Assembly: GCF_030811215.1 (NCBI RefSeq)
Contig: NZ_JAUSQM010000001.1
Span: 434,001-498,000, forward strand
Direction: 5' to 3'
DNA length: 64,000 bases
Source of the DNA: Nocardioides massiliensis
GTDB taxonomy: Bacteria > Actinomycetota > Actinomycetes > Propionibacteriales > Nocardioidaceae
The position numbers and the translations under genes were made by a program. This document shows positions 8,050 to 17,592 of the stretch, piece after piece (position 1 is the first letter of the stretch; every line of letters begins with the position of its first letter). The notes beneath the pieces were generated by a model. It did not search any database, had not been told where the DNA came from, and worked only from the letters and a program-made list of their open reading frames with translations.

Positions 8050-8235
8050 TCAGGCGTCGGGCACGTCCGGCTCCGGGTCCTGCGCGAGCGGGTTGTCGTC
8101 GGAGGGCCGGACGTCGTCGGGCAGGTCCTCATCGGCGATGCCGACCTCGCGCTCCTCGTCGGGCTTGGCGACGTTCTCCGCGAAGTCCTCGTTGTGCTCG
8201 TCGCCCTCGAACTCTTCGGAAGTGTGAGTGCTCAT
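8050..8235 (-). CDS. small acidic conserved hypothetical protein
   Basis: 61-residue soluble protein, very acidic (Glu/Asp throughout, few hydrophobics), starting MSTHTSEEFEGD and probably intrinsically disordered. I do not recognise a domain. The ATG at 8235 is preferred over an in-frame upstream start that adds a Cys/Pro-containing leader. A TATCCC hexamer on the minus strand 6 nt upstream of this ATG suggests a leaderless transcript, although its last base departs from the usual T. It is convergent with regX3. The steady acidic composition and its own start signal argue that it is real. Confidence 0.55.
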   Translation of the reverse strand: MSTHTSEEFEGDEHNEDFAENVAKPDEEREVGIADEDLPDDVRPSDDNPLAQDPEPDVPDA

Positions 8236-8302
8236 GGGACAGGGATACCCGCCCAGCAACCCGAAGGCACATAACGAAGTGACCGGGAGCCCACGCGGGC
8301 AC

Positions 8303-8308
8303 TAGCGT
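8303..8308 (+). promoter_or_regulatory. -10 element TAGCGT, leaderless arrangement
   Basis: TAGCGT is followed by 6 nt and then the GTG of the DMT transporter at 8315. No Shine-Dalgarno sequence precedes that GTG. Confidence 0.55.
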
Positions 8309-8314
8309 CTGGCC

Positions 8315-9331
8315 GTGAGCACTCCCGTCCCCCTGCGCCGGTGGCTGCCGGCAGCCGCCGCGACCACCACGCTGCTGCTGTGGGCCTCGGCGTTCGTCGC
8401 GATCCGGCACCTCGGCGAGAGCGTCGGTCCGGGTGCGCTCAGCCTGGGTCGGCTCCTGGTCGCCGCGCTCGCGCTCGGCCTCCTGCTTGCCGTACGCCGC
8501 CCCGGTGCCGCCGCCCCCAGCACGGACCAGGACTCCCCGGCGACGGGCAAGCAGCGCTGGCCGCGCGGTCGCGCGCAGTGGACGCTCATGCTGGCGTGCG
8601 GCGCGATGTGGTTCGGCGTCTACAACCTCGCCCTCAACGAGTCCGAGCGACGCATCGACGCCGGCACGGCCGCGATGCTGGTGCAGGTCGGGCCGCTGCT
8701 GGTGGCGGTGCTCGCCGCAGTGTTCCTCGGCGAGGTGTTCACGCGCTGGACCCTCACCGGCGTCCTCGTCGCCCTCGGCGGCGTCGCGATCATCGGGACG
8801 GCGATCTCGCGCGACGGCGCCGGTGACGTCATCGGGGTCCTGCTGGGGCTGCTGGCCGCGGCGACGTACGCGCTCGGGATCCTCACGGAGAAGCCGCTGG
8901 TCGGTCGGCTGCCCGCGCTCGAGGTGACCTGGCTGGCCTGCCTGATCGGCGCAGTCGTCTGCCTCCCCTGGGCCGGGGAGCTCGTCACCACGGTCCGCGA
9001 GGCCGACGCCGCCACGCTGCTGTGGATCGTCTACCTCGGCCTGTTCCCCACCGCGATCGCGTTCTCCACCTGGGCCTACGCGCTGCGGTTCTCCGACGCC
9101 TCCCGGCTGGCCGTGCTGACGTTCCTGGTGCCGGTGCTGACCATCGCCATCGCGTGGGTCCTGCTCAGTGAGGTGCCGCCCGCGGCGGCGTACCTCGGCG
9201 GCGCGCTGTGCGTCGCGGGTGTGCTGCTCGCCCGGCGCCGCCCGGGCAGCGTCCCGCCCGTGGTCGAGAGTGCTGCGGCGACCGAGGTCGAGGCCGAGGA
9301 ACCCGGGCCCGTCAGCACTCTCAGGGACTAA
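8315..9331 (+). CDS. EamA/DMT-superfamily metabolite exporter
   Basis: 338-residue inner-membrane protein of the drug/metabolite transporter superfamily, with about ten hydrophobic helices in two EamA repeats (about 10-165 and 175-305). Signature segments include ASAFVAIRHLGE in the first repeat and TYALGILTEKPL opening the second. The substrate is unknown; members export amino acids, nucleobases or drugs. Residues around 60-85 form a charged cytoplasmic insertion between helices 2 and 3. The tail after residue 310 is hydrophilic. Its TAA stop is embedded in the -10 element of the next gene, so the two genes probably have separate promoters. Confidence 0.85.
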   Translation: MSTPVPLRRWLPAAAATTTLLLWASAFVAIRHLGESVGPGALSLGRLLVAALALGLLLAVRRPGAAAPSTDQDSPATGKQRWPRGRAQWTLMLACGAMWFGVYNLALNESERRIDAGTAAMLVQVGPLLVAVLAAVFLGEVFTRWTLTGVLVALGGVAIIGTAISRDGAGDVIGVLLGLLAAATYALGILTEKPLVGRLPALEVTWLACLIGAVVCLPWAGELVTTVREADAATLLWIVYLGLFPTAIAFSTWAYALRFSDASRLAVLTFLVPVLTIAIAWVLLSEVPPAAAYLGGALCVAGVLLARRRPGSVPPVVESAAATEVEAEEPGPVSTLRD

Positions 9332-9334
9332 CCT
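9329..9334 (+). promoter_or_regulatory. -10 element TAACCT, leaderless arrangement, overlapping a stop codon
   Basis: TAACCT uses the TAA stop of the transporter gene as its first three bases and lies 6 nt before the ATG of the serine hydrolase at 9341. Confidence 0.5.
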
Positions 9335-9340
9335 CGGCCG

Positions 9341-10333
9341 ATGACCGCACTGGCCGACCTGACCGAGAGCCTCGACCGGCTCGTCGCCGACGGTGCCCTG
9401 CAGGGGTGGGCAGCCGGAGTCCGCGAGGCAGGGACGACGCACCTGACTGCCGGAGGGCGGCGTACGGCGGACGAGCCCGCGGCGATCGCGTCCAACACCA
9501 AGCCGATCGCCGGTGCGCTCACCCTCCGGCTCGTCGAGCTCGGCCGGCTCGGTCTCGACGACGCGGTCGCGCAGTGGCTGCCGGAGCTCGCCAACCCGCG
9601 GGTCCTCACCCGTCCCGGCGGTCCGCTCGACGACACCGTCGCAGCGCAGCGCCCCATCACTGTGCGGCACCTGCTCACGATGACGGCCGGGTTCGGCTGG
9701 GTCGTCGAGGGTGGCCCGTTGGCGGCCGCGATGGACGAGCTGCAGGTCGGGCCGGGCCCGGACGCACCCCCGATGACGCCGGACGAGTATCTGCGGCGGC
9801 TCGCCAGCCTCCCGCTGGCGGGCCAGCCCGGTGCGACCTGGCGCTACCACACCAGCAGCGACGTGCTGGGCGTCCTCCTCGCGCGCTGCACCGGCCGGCC
9901 GGTGAGCGATCTGCTCGCCGAGCACGTCACCGGCCCCCTCGCGATGCCGGCGACCCACTTCCCGACCGATGTCGCCTTCGAGTCCCTCGCCACGGGGCTG
10001 GTCTCGACCGTGGCGGACCAGCTCCGCTTCCTCGCCGCGATCGGCGACGGTGGCGGCGCCGTGCTCGGCCGGGCCTCCACCCGGCAGATGTGCACCAACC
10101 AGCTGACCCCCGAGCAGCGCAGCGGCGCGGACGACCTTCTGGAGGCAGGGGCGGGATGGGGCCACCACGTGGAGGTGCGCGCCGACGGCCTGGTCGGTTG
10201 GGCCGGTGGCCGCGGCACGATCGGGTACGTCGATCCGGCCGGCGGCCGTGCGGCCGCCCTCTTCACCTGGCAGGGCATGGACACGGCGGGGACCCAGCAG
10301 GCGTTCGCGGAGTTCTGGCAGCTGTTCGGCTGA
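9341..10333 (+). CDS. serine hydrolase, class C beta-lactamase family
   Basis: 330-residue member of the penicillin-binding-protein-like / class C beta-lactamase family. The catalytic SxxK is SNTK (Ser51, Lys54), and a second-motif Tyr lies in WRYHTSSDVLG (Tyr169). No signal peptide is visible, so the enzyme is probably cytoplasmic, which argues for an esterase or peptidase rather than a true beta-lactamase. It follows the transporter closely but has its own -10, and it is convergent with ybjN. The substrate cannot be assigned. Confidence 0.82.
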   Translation: MTALADLTESLDRLVADGALQGWAAGVREAGTTHLTAGGRRTADEPAAIASNTKPIAGALTLRLVELGRLGLDDAVAQWLPELANPRVLTRPGGPLDDTVAAQRPITVRHLLTMTAGFGWVVEGGPLAAAMDELQVGPGPDAPPMTPDEYLRRLASLPLAGQPGATWRYHTSSDVLGVLLARCTGRPVSDLLAEHVTGPLAMPATHFPTDVAFESLATGLVSTVADQLRFLAAIGDGGGAVLGRASTRQMCTNQLTPEQRSGADDLLEAGAGWGHHVEVRADGLVGWAGGRGTIGYVDPAGGRAAALFTWQGMDTAGTQQAFAEFWQLFG

Positions 10334-10364
10334 GTCGCCGCCACCAGTCCTGAGGCGGGGCCGC

Positions 10365-10877
10365 TCAGCCCGGGGGAGGCTCCTCGTCGCGCTCGAGCCA
10401 CCCGCGGAACGCCTCCAGGTTGCGGGTCGACTCACCCCGCGACGTCCGCCACTCCCACTCCTTGCGGATGGAGCTGGCGAACCCGAGCTCGAGGATGGTG
10501 TTGAACGACTCGTCGGCGTAGGTCAGCACCGCGCCGAGCAGCCGGTCGAGCTCGGTCGGCGTGACGCTCGACAGCGGGAGCCGGCCGTCGAGGTAGATGT
10601 CGCCCAGGCGGTCGAGCGCGAACGCCACGCCATACATCTTGAGGTTGCGCTCGAGCAGCCAGCGGTAGACCCGCTCGTGCTCCTCGTCGGGCCGGCGACA
10701 CACGAACGCGTGGACGCCCAGCGCGTGGGCGCCCACGTCGAGGCGCACCGGCACCTGCAGCTTGCGCTCCCCCGGCAGCGTGATCGAGTACGCCGACTCA
10801 CCGGCAGGCTCGTGCTCGAAGTCGCCATCGCGCAGGAAGTCGCGCAGGACCTCGAGCGCCTGCTCGCGCTCGCTCAC
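10365..10877 (-). CDS. YbjN domain-containing protein
   Basis: 170-residue soluble YbjN-domain protein with a fold related to type III secretion chaperones. It begins [15 protein letters not shown]. The GTG at 10877 overlaps the mshA stop by 4 nt (GTGA), so it is translationally coupled to mshA. A YbjN-type gene directly after mshA is also the mycobacterial arrangement, close to gpm1 and senX3-regX3. The function is unknown. The coupling suggests a link to mycothiol production or to regulation of MshA, but that is inference. Confidence 0.85.
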   Translation of the reverse strand: MSEREQALEVLRDFLRDGDFEHEPAGESAYSITLPGERKLQVPVRLDVGAHALGVHAFVCRRPDEEHERVYRWLLERNLKMYGVAFALDRLGDIYLDGRLPLSSVTPTELDRLLGAVLTYADESFNTILELGFASSIRKEWEWRTSRGESTRNLEAFRGWLERDEEPPPG

Positions 10878-12214
10878 GAGCTCATCGCCGCCGCGCCGAG
10901 GGACTGCGCAGCGCGGGCGTAGACGGCGCGGGTGGCGTGGGCGGCGTGCTCCCAGCTGAAGCCGCGGGCGTGGTCGAGCGCGCCGGCGGCGAGGCGGGAG
11001 CGCAGGGCGGGTTGCGTGCACAGCTGCTCGAGGACGTGGGCCCAGTCGTCGCTGGCGTGACCGTCGACGAGCAGTCCCGAGCGCCCGTCGGCCACCGCGG
11101 TCGGCAGCCCGCCCACCGACGCGGCCACGACCGGGGTGCCGCACGCCTGTGCCTCGACGGCGACCAGGCCGAAGGACTCGTTGTAGGACGGCACGCAGAC
11201 AGCGGTCGCGGCGGCGTACCACCGCGCGAGCTCGTGCTGGGCCACCGGCGGCACGAACCGCACCACGTCGGAGATCCCGAGCCCGCGGGCGAGCTCGACG
11301 AGGCCCTCGGGACGCTCGAGGCCGGACCCGGACGGGCCGCCGACGACCGGCACCACGAGGCTGTGGCGGAGGTCGGGGCGGCGCTCGAGCAGCCGGGCGA
11401 CGGCGCGCAGCAGGACGTCGGGGCCCTTGAGCGGCTGGATGCGGCCGGCGAAGAGAAGCACGAGGGCGTCGGCAGGGATCCCGAGCTCAGCGCGCGCCAC
11501 GTCCTGGCCGACCGGACGGAACACCCCGAGGTCGACGCCCGGGTGGACGACCGCGACCCGGTCGGGGTCGGCGGCGTACAGGCTGGTGAGCTGGTCGGCC
11601 TCGCGCGCGGTGTTGGCGATCAGCATGTCGGCGGCGTCGACGAGCTGCTGCTCCCCGACCACGCGCGCGTGCGGCTCGGGGGTGTCGCCCTGGGCCAGCG
11701 CGAGGTTCTTGACCTTGGCCATCGTGTGCATCGAGTGCACCAGCGGCACGCCCCACCGGTCGCGCATGAGCGCGCCGACCTGACCGGAGAGCCAGTAGTG
11801 CGTGTGGACCGCGTCGTACCACCCCTGCGCGTGCCGGGCCTCCTGCCGCAGCACCTCGCGGGCGAACACGCACTGCTGCCCGGGCAGCTCGCTCTTGGAC
11901 AGCCCCGAGTAGGGCCCGGCCTCGACGTGGCGCACCAGCACCCCGGGGTGGGCCTCGACGCTGGGCGGCAGGGCCGACGAGGTCGAGCGGGTGAAGATCT
12001 CGACGGCCAGGCCGGTGTCGGCGAGTCGCTTGGAGAGCTCGAGGACATAGACGTTCATCCCGCCCGCGTCGCCGGTGCCGGGCTGGTCGAGCGGGGAGGT
12101 GTGCAGGCTGATCATCGCCACCCGCCCATGCACCGGGCGGGGCCCGCGGAGGATCGGGCGTACGGCGATGGGGGGTACCGCGGGCAGCGACAGACCCGGA
12201 CGTCGTCGCGTCAT
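10874..12214 (-). CDS. mshA: D-inositol-3-phosphate glycosyltransferase (mycothiol biosynthesis)
   Basis: 446-residue GT-B (GT4) retaining glycosyltransferase that joins N-acetylglucosamine from UDP-GlcNAc to 1L-myo-inositol 1-phosphate, the first committed step of mycothiol synthesis. The N-terminal acceptor domain has [20 protein letters not shown] (Gly-rich loop) and HTHYWLSG. The C-terminal donor domain has [14 protein letters not shown] and the EX7E pair in [15 protein letters not shown] (Glu346, Glu354). The ATG at 12214 is chosen for a strong GGAGGG 4-5 nt upstream; an upstream in-frame start adds 10 unlikely residues. Sequence and the ybjN neighbour are typical. Confidence 0.95.
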   Translation of the reverse strand: MTRRRPGLSLPAVPPIAVRPILRGPRPVHGRVAMISLHTSPLDQPGTGDAGGMNVYVLELSKRLADTGLAVEIFTRSTSSALPPSVEAHPGVLVRHVEAGPYSGLSKSELPGQQCVFAREVLRQEARHAQGWYDAVHTHYWLSGQVGALMRDRWGVPLVHSMHTMAKVKNLALAQGDTPEPHARVVGEQQLVDAADMLIANTAREADQLTSLYAADPDRVAVVHPGVDLGVFRPVGQDVARAELGIPADALVLLFAGRIQPLKGPDVLLRAVARLLERRPDLRHSLVVPVVGGPSGSGLERPEGLVELARGLGISDVVRFVPPVAQHELARWYAAATAVCVPSYNESFGLVAVEAQACGTPVVAASVGGLPTAVADGRSGLLVDGHASDDWAHVLEQLCTQPALRSRLAAGALDHARGFSWEHAAHATRAVYARAAQSLGAAAMSS

Positions 12215-12315
12215 GGCACCCTCCTGTCCCTCCCTGGCGCGCACCGAGGACTGCCACGAAGGCTATCGGGCCGTCCCCAGCGACCGGAGCGAGCCTTCCC
12301 CGCCGCTGTGCTGCG

Positions 12316-12321
12316 TAGTCT
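12316..12321 (+). promoter_or_regulatory. -10 element TAGTCT, leaderless arrangement
   Basis: TAGTCT is followed by 7 nt and the ATG at 12329. It lies in the 114-nt region shared with divergent mshA. Confidence 0.55.
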
Positions 12322-12328
12322 GACGCCC

Positions 12329-13138
12329 ATGTCCGCCGTACCCCAGTCGTCCCCCACCGGCCCCACCTCGAGCGCATCCGCCGGTCCCGGTCCCCGGGTC
12401 GCCGTCGTCACCGGAGCGTCCAGCGGCATCGGCGAGGCCGCGGCCCGTGCGCTGGCCGGGGATGGGTGGCACGTGGTCGTCACCGCGCGGCGGGTCGAGC
12501 GGCTCGAGGCCCTCGCCGCGGAGATCGAGGGTACGGCGGTGGCCTGCGACGTCACCGACCGCGAGCAGGTCGCGGCCCTGGCGCGCGCCGTCTCCGAGCT
12601 GCCCGGCGAGCTGGGCCTGCTGGTCAACAACGCCGGCGGCGCCGTCGGTGACGACCCGATCGAGCACGCCGACCCCGACGACTGGCGGTGGATGTATGAG
12701 ATCAACGTGATCGGTCTGCTGCAGGTGACCCAGGCGCTGCTGCCGGCGCTGCGGGCGAGTGGCGACGGGCTCGTGGTCAACGTCGGGTCGACGGCCGGCC
12801 GGATCGCCTACGAGGGGGGCGCGGGCTACACCGCCGCCAAGCACGGCACGCAGGTCGTCACCGAGACCCTGCGCCTGGAGCTGTGCGGCGAGCCGATCCG
12901 CGTCACCGAGATCGCTCCCGGCATGGTGAAGACCCCGGAGTTCTCGATGGTGCGCTTCGCCGGCGACCAGGAGAAGTACGACGCGATCTACCGTGGTGTG
13001 CGCGAGCCGCTCGTCGCTGAGGACGTGGCCGAGTGCGTTCGCTGGGTGGCGGCGCTGCCCCACCACGTCAACATCGACGAGCTGGTGGTGCGCCCGCGCG
13101 CCCAGGCCGCCCAGCACAAGGTGCACCGCGAGGAGTGA
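12329..13138 (+). CDS. SDR-family NAD(P)-dependent oxidoreductase (YdfG-like)
   Basis: 269-residue classical short-chain dehydrogenase/reductase. After a 20-residue Ser/Pro-rich leader come the Rossmann motif TGASSGIG (28-35), NNAG (100-103), and the catalytic Ser154 (NVGSTAG), Tyr167 and Lys171 (GYTAAKHG). It resembles the YdfG / 3-hydroxy-acid dehydrogenase group, which oxidises or reduces small 3-hydroxy acids with NADP(H), but the substrate is inference. The ATG is set by the leaderless -10 at 12316. It is divergent from mshA and convergent with the TspO-like gene 24 nt downstream. Confidence 0.88.
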   Translation: MSAVPQSSPTGPTSSASAGPGPRVAVVTGASSGIGEAAARALAGDGWHVVVTARRVERLEALAAEIEGTAVACDVTDREQVAALARAVSELPGELGLLVNNAGGAVGDDPIEHADPDDWRWMYEINVIGLLQVTQALLPALRASGDGLVVNVGSTAGRIAYEGGAGYTAAKHGTQVVTETLRLELCGEPIRVTEIAPGMVKTPEFSMVRFAGDQEKYDAIYRGVREPLVAEDVAECVRWVAALPHHVNIDELVVRPRAQAAQHKVHREE

Positions 13139-13162
13139 CGCCGCGTCGCCGCCTGTCCGGCG

Positions 13163-13954
13163 TCAGCGGGTGGAGGTCGCCGGGCTTCCCGACCTGACGA
13201 CGATGTGGGGACGCACCAACCGCAGCACGGCGACGCCGGCGAGCCACACCGCGGCGATCACGGCCGCCACCGCGACGACGGTGGACTCGGGGTCACCGGT
13301 GAGCCGGCCGTAGGCGATCCACGCCGCGCCCCACGCGGTGGCGGCGGCGACGCCGGCCCCGCCGGGCTGCACCATCGCCACCAGGGTGGACAGGAAGGTC
13401 GCGACCACCAGCAGCACGAGCGCGTAGGCGACCGTCACCTCGGTGATCTCGGCGTCGACGAACGCCGCCGTGTTGGCGGCCGTGGCCGCGATGACCCAGC
13501 CGGCGTACAACGCCAGGGGGAGGTCGTGCCACCACTTCTGCGCGCCGCGCGGCTGCTCGGCCGACAGCAGCAACGCGATCCGGATGAGCACGGCGGCGAG
13601 CGCCGCGATCACCGCGACCGTCAACCACAGCACCCCGGCCTGCACGACCAGGATCCACGCCGGGTTGAGCAGCAGCGCCAGGATCGTCCAGCCGGCGACA
13701 CGGTTGAGCCGGTCGTCGTCGCGGTTGCGCGGAAGCGCCTGCACGATCGCGAGCACGATCAACGCGCCGTAGATCAGCGACCAGATGCTGAAGGCCGGTC
13801 CGGCGGGTGCCAGCAGGGTGGCGTCGTCCGACAGTGCACCCCCGGAAGCCTCGGCGATCGGGGTCCCGCCGAACGCGCCCGAGCCGATCGTCGAGACGAC
13901 GACGGCGAGGATCGCGGACAGCAGGACGAGGATCTGGCGGACGCGGGGAGACAT
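13163..13954 (-). CDS. TspO/MBR-like membrane protein
   Basis: 263-residue multi-pass membrane protein with about seven hydrophobic helices. The segments GPAFSIWSLIYGALIV and LLNPAWILVV resemble tryptophan-rich sensory (TspO/MBR) or related actinobacterial membrane families. The Trp/Asn-rich loops fit, but it is longer than canonical TspO (about 160 residues). It is the last gene of a run with NAD(P)-binding protein, CPBP protease and sirtuin, 10 nt after the sirtuin stop, and probably in the same operon. The function is unknown; porphyrin or redox sensing would be speculation. Confidence 0.65.
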   Translation of the reverse strand: MSPRVRQILVLLSAILAVVVSTIGSGAFGGTPIAEASGGALSDDATLLAPAGPAFSIWSLIYGALIVLAIVQALPRNRDDDRLNRVAGWTILALLLNPAWILVVQAGVLWLTVAVIAALAAVLIRIALLLSAEQPRGAQKWWHDLPLALYAGWVIAATAANTAAFVDAEITEVTVAYALVLLVVATFLSTLVAMVQPGGAGVAAATAWGAAWIAYGRLTGDPESTVVAVAAVIAAVWLAGVAVLRLVRPHIVVRSGSPATSTR

Positions 13955-13964
13955 GGCCCGGCTC

Positions 13965-14786
13965 CTACCCGAGTGTGTCGGAGCCAATCCCTGCGACGGC
14001 GGCGGTGAGCACCTCGCCGGCCCGGCCGCGGACCACCAGGTGGGCGAGCCCATCGAGATCCGTGGGCTCGTCGTTGACGATGACGACCTGGGCGCCGTGC
14101 TGACGCGCTTCACCGGGTAGGGCGGCGGCCGGGTAGACCTGCAGCGAGCTGCCCACGACCAGGAGCAGGTCGCACGCGGCGACCTCGGCCTGGGCACGGC
14201 GTACGGCGTCGAGCGGCATCTGCTGGCCGAAGGAGATCGTCGCGGACTTCACCAGCCCACCGCAGTCTGGACAACGGGGGTCCTCGACACCGGCGTCGAT
14301 CTGCTCGAGGGCCCAGGTGTGGGGCGCGGTGAACCCGCAGCCGTCCGGTGCACCGTCGACCGGCAGGGCACCGATGCAGGTGATCTCGCGGGCTGTGCCG
14401 TGGATCTCGATGACGTGGCGGGAGCCGGCCTCCTGGTGCAGGCCGTCGATGTTCTGGGTGACGACGCCTGCGAGCCGTCCGGCGACCTCGAGCTCGACCA
14501 GCGCCTGGTGTGCGGCGTTCGGGCGCGCATGGGTTGCGAAGAACGCTCGCCGCATCGCCCACGAGTTCGCCCGGACCTCCGGGTCGGCGACGTACCGGTC
14601 GAAGGTGAAGTCACGGGGGTCGTAGCGGGTCCAGATGCCGCCCGGGCTGCGGAAGTCGGGGATGCCGGACTCGGTGCTGATGCCCGCGCCGGTGAACGCG
14701 ACGACACGCTCCGCCCCGGCGAGCATCCGGCTCAACGACTGGACGGAGGGACTCGGCGAGCCCTCGGGAAGGCCACTCACGCTCAC
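13965..14786 (-). CDS. Sir2-family NAD-dependent protein deacylase
   Basis: 273-residue sirtuin that removes acyl groups from protein lysines at the expense of NAD. It has the GAGISTESGIPDFR NAD-binding signature, QNIDGLHQEAG with catalytic His in VIEIHGTA, a zinc module with Cys residues in EITC, DGCGF and RCPDCGG, and GSSLQVYPA and IVNDEPTDLD at the NAD site. The form of the zinc module suggests class II-like sirtuins. The GTG start overlaps the CPBP protease stop by 4 nt, so it is co-translated. Substrates may include acetyl-CoA synthetase, but none lies in the window. Confidence 0.92.
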   Translation of the reverse strand: MSVSGLPEGSPSPSVQSLSRMLAGAERVVAFTGAGISTESGIPDFRSPGGIWTRYDPRDFTFDRYVADPEVRANSWAMRRAFFATHARPNAAHQALVELEVAGRLAGVVTQNIDGLHQEAGSRHVIEIHGTAREITCIGALPVDGAPDGCGFTAPHTWALEQIDAGVEDPRCPDCGGLVKSATISFGQQMPLDAVRRAQAEVAACDLLLVVGSSLQVYPAAALPGEARQHGAQVVIVNDEPTDLDGLAHLVVRGRAGEVLTAAVAGIGSDTLG

Positions 14787-15553
14787 GAGCCTGTCACGTT
14801 CGCGACCTCACCGCCCAGTCGCTTGCCGAACAGCGGCGGGAGGTAGCGCAGCATGAGTGCCGACCAGGTGACGTGGGTGATGACCGGCGCCTGGATGCCG
14901 CCGGTGGCGCGCCGCTGCAGGCCGAACAGGGTGCTCATGACCGCCCCCGCCAGCATCAGCGACGGGTTGCGCGTGGCCGCGGTGACGAGCGTGTAGGTCG
15001 CGGTGGACTGGACGACCGGGTACGTCGGCGCCGCCGCCTCATAGAGCGCCCCACGGAAGAAGACCTCCTCGGCGAGGCCGTTGACCAGGGTCGTGGCCAG
15101 GACCGCGGGAGGCCGCCCCGCGTCGGCGAAGGACAGCACCGAGCTGATGGCGTCGCGCAGGAACGGGATGCGGCGCGAGACGAGGGCGCAGGCGTAGAAC
15201 GCACCGAACGCGGCGACGCCGGTGGCGACCGGGGTGACCACCGGCCGCACGAGCTTGTCGGAGCGCAGCTGGATGTAGCCCAGGTGCAGCGGGCCGGAGG
15301 CGAGCGCCCCACCGACCCAGGTGGCCGCCGTCGCGGCGGTAAGGCCGTAGAACGCCTTGGAGTCCGGCTCGCTCTGCAGCGAGGCGCCGAGCAGCGTCGT
15401 GCCGACCAGCGTGGTGCCGGCGACCACCTGGCGGCGTCGCCGGACGACCTCCGGCATCTCCTCGTAGTCGGCGACGGCACGGTGCGCGAGCCCCCGTGGG
15501 AGCTGGTGACGGACGCGGCGCGCCCAGCGCCGGACCAAGCTGGGCCGGCTCAT
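14783..15553 (-). CDS. CPBP-family intramembrane metalloprotease
   Basis: 256-residue membrane protein of the CPBP (Abi/CAAX-protease-like) family. The hallmark EEVFFRG lies at 162-168 inside a hydrophobic helix, with a later helix holding [11 protein letters not shown], the second metal-ligand region (His). About six membrane segments follow a basic 40-residue cytoplasmic N-terminus. It overlaps the upstream gene stop (ATGA) and the downstream sirtuin start (GTGA), so it is central in a coupled operon. The family cleaves membrane substrates or prenylated peptides, often in bacteriocin self-immunity. The target here is unknown. Confidence 0.87.
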   Translation of the reverse strand: MSRPSLVRRWARRVRHQLPRGLAHRAVADYEEMPEVVRRRRQVVAGTTLVGTTLLGASLQSEPDSKAFYGLTAATAATWVGGALASGPLHLGYIQLRSDKLVRPVVTPVATGVAAFGAFYACALVSRRIPFLRDAISSVLSFADAGRPPAVLATTLVNGLAEEVFFRGALYEAAAPTYPVVQSTATYTLVTAATRNPSLMLAGAVMSTLFGLQRRATGGIQAPVITHVTWSALMLRYLPPLFGKRLGGEVANVTGS

Positions 15554-16452
15554 CGCGCCTGTCCGTCCTGCGCGGCCACCCGCTCGGCGAGCGCCAGCCG
15601 TACCGCCTCGGCGTAGGTCATCGGCTCGAACTCGACGACGGAGCGGATCGCGTCGTCGCGGACGACGACCTCGTTGGTCATCGAGCTGACCAGGGACCTC
15701 CCGGTCTGGGCGTCGACCGAGGTGACCAGGCCCAGCCACCACCCCGACACCCCCGGGCTCAGGAACGGCACCGGCAGCACCGGCAGGCGCTTGCCCTGGA
15801 TCTCGGCCAACCGCTCGATCATCGTGCGGTAGCGCAGCACCTCGGGGCCGCCGATCTCGTAGACCCGGCCTTCCGCATCGGGGTGTCCGAGCACCCCGGC
15901 CAGGTAGCGGATGACGTCGGCCAACGCGATCGGCTGCGTCCGCGTGTTGACCCAGCGCGGCGTGATCATCGCGGGCAGGTTCTTCACGAGCTCGCGGGTC
16001 ATCTCCCAGGAGATGCCGCCGTGGCCCACGATGATCCCGGCACGCAGCACGGTCACGGGCACTCCGGTCGAGGCGAGGTTGCGCTCGACCTCGCGCCTGC
16101 TGCGCAGGTGGGCCGACAGGTCGTCGTCGTCGTCACCGAGACCGCCGAGATAGACGACCTGCTGCAGGCCGGCCGACGACGCGGCGTGGGCAAAGCCCTT
16201 CGACGCGTCGCGGTCGAGACGCTCGAAGTCGGCACGGTCGAGGGAGTGGACGAGGTAGTAGGCGGCGTCGCACCCCGCCAGCGCCTCGGGCAGCGTGTTG
16301 GGATCGTGGACGTCACCGAAACGCGCGGTCCCCGGACCGTTGTAGGTGTCGGGGTGACGGGTCATCGCGATCACCTCGTGACCCGCCTCCTCGAGCGCAG
16401 GGCACAGCCGTTGACCGACGAAGCCCGTGGCTCCGGTGACGAGGACGCGCAT
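15550..16452 (-). CDS. NAD(P)H-binding / NmrA-like atypical SDR protein
   Basis: 300-residue atypical extended SDR. It starts [16 protein letters not shown], the Rossmann dinucleotide-binding loop at residues 4-16, and continues with [14 protein letters not shown] and [21 protein letters not shown], as in the YbjT/NmrA-like group. The classical YxxxK is not evident, so it may be a redox sensor or an enzyme with a different active site. It is first gene of the coupled set, followed by CPBP protease (4-nt overlap), sirtuin and TspO-like protein. It is divergent from ygfZ across 106 bp. The start is the ATG immediately before the Rossmann motif. Confidence 0.85.
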   Translation of the reverse strand: MRVLVTGATGFVGQRLCPALEEAGHEVIAMTRHPDTYNGPGTARFGDVHDPNTLPEALAGCDAAYYLVHSLDRADFERLDRDASKGFAHAASSAGLQQVVYLGGLGDDDDDLSAHLRSRREVERNLASTGVPVTVLRAGIIVGHGGISWEMTRELVKNLPAMITPRWVNTRTQPIALADVIRYLAGVLGHPDAEGRVYEIGGPEVLRYRTMIERLAEIQGKRLPVLPVPFLSPGVSGWWLGLVTSVDAQTGRSLVSSMTNEVVVRDDAIRSVVEFEPMTYAEAVRLALAERVAAQDGQAR

Positions 16453-16558
16453 GTCTCCCAGGGTGGGCAACGAGCCCCGTGCCCAAACGTTGAGCGGCCA
16501 CCGGCGGGCCCCCTCGAGGGCCGTCCTCGCGGTTTGCCGCTCGTGGGACGATGAGGAC

Positions 16559-17569
16559 ATGGCGTACGACGGCAGCACCTCTGGTCCGACGCGCAGTCCG
16601 CTGCTGGGTCTGCCCGGCGCGGTCGCCGGGGACGGCATCGACGCACCGGTGGCGGCGCACTACGGCTCCTTCACCACCGAGCAGCGCACCCTCGTCGCGC
16701 GCGAGGGGTTCGTCGATCTCTCCCACCGCGGCGTGGTGCGCATCAGCGGACCGGACCGGCTGACCTGGCTGCACTCGCTCACCAGCCAGCACCTCACCGA
16801 TCTGCAGCCCGGACGGCCCACGGCGACGCTGATCCTGTCCCCGCAGGGCCACGTCGAGCACGCGATCTACGGCGTCGACGACGGCGAGTCGTTCACCGCC
16901 CACGTCGAGCCCGGACGCGTCGGCGACCTCATCGCCTGGCTGGAGCGGATGGTCTTCATGAGCCGCGTTGAGATCGCCGACCTGAGCGGCGAGCTCGCCG
17001 TCGCCTGGCGCCCCGCGAAGGTGAGCGAGGAGCCCTACTCCGGCTACGACTTCGTGCCGCGCGCGGAGCTCGAGGCGTACGCCGCTGCGGCCGGCCCCGC
17101 CTGTGGGCTGTGGGCGTTCGAGGCGCTGCGCATCGAGCGCGGCGAGGCACGCCTTGGCCTCGACACCGACGAGCGCACGATCCCCAACGAGGCGGGCTGG
17201 ATCGGCTCCGCCGTACACCTGGACAAGGGGTGCTACCGCGGCCAGGAGACCGTCGCGCGCGTGCACACCCTCGGCCGTCCGCCGCGGCGGCTCACGCTGC
17301 TGCACCTCGACGGGTCCGACCCGATGCTGCCGCCGCTGGGCGCCGAGATCCGGGTCAGCGACGCCGGACCCGACTCCCGCGTCGTCGGCACCATCGGCAC
17401 CAGCTCGCGCCACCACGAGCTCGGGCCCATCGGCCTGGCGCTGCTCAAGCGCAACGTGCCGGTCGACGCCGAGCTCGAGATCGCCGGGCCGCAGGGTGCG
17501 ATCCCCGCCACCCAGGAGGTCGTCGTCGACCCCGAGGTGGGGATGCACGTGCGGCCGCGTCTGCGCTGA
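16559..17569 (+). CDS. ygfZ: YgfZ/GcvT-domain folate-binding Fe-S assembly factor
   Basis: 336-residue YgfZ (Caf17/IBA57-like) protein, a folate-binding relative of the glycine-cleavage T protein needed for maturation or repair of certain [4Fe-4S] enzymes. The family signature KGCYRGQET contains Cys225. The N-terminal GcvT-like domain covers about 30-240 and a C-terminal barrel about 245-336. An ATG at 16559 with GACGAT a few nt upstream may be another short-leader start. It is divergent from the NAD(P)-binding operon and convergent with the phosphatase gene 24 nt on. Confidence 0.9.
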   Translation: MAYDGSTSGPTRSPLLGLPGAVAGDGIDAPVAAHYGSFTTEQRTLVAREGFVDLSHRGVVRISGPDRLTWLHSLTSQHLTDLQPGRPTATLILSPQGHVEHAIYGVDDGESFTAHVEPGRVGDLIAWLERMVFMSRVEIADLSGELAVAWRPAKVSEEPYSGYDFVPRAELEAYAAAAGPACGLWAFEALRIERGEARLGLDTDERTIPNEAGWIGSAVHLDKGCYRGQETVARVHTLGRPPRRLTLLHLDGSDPMLPPLGAEIRVSDAGPDSRVVGTIGTSSRHHELGPIGLALLKRNVPVDAELEIAGPQGAIPATQEVVVDPEVGMHVRPRLR

Positions 17570-17592
17570 CGCCGGACCGGGCCGACGAGCGG

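Noticed and set aside
8129-10435. Very long open frame on the minus strand opposite the DMT transporter and serine hydrolase
   Set aside because: Arg/Gly/Asp-rich shadow of plus-strand genes with clear family motifs; no motif of its own.
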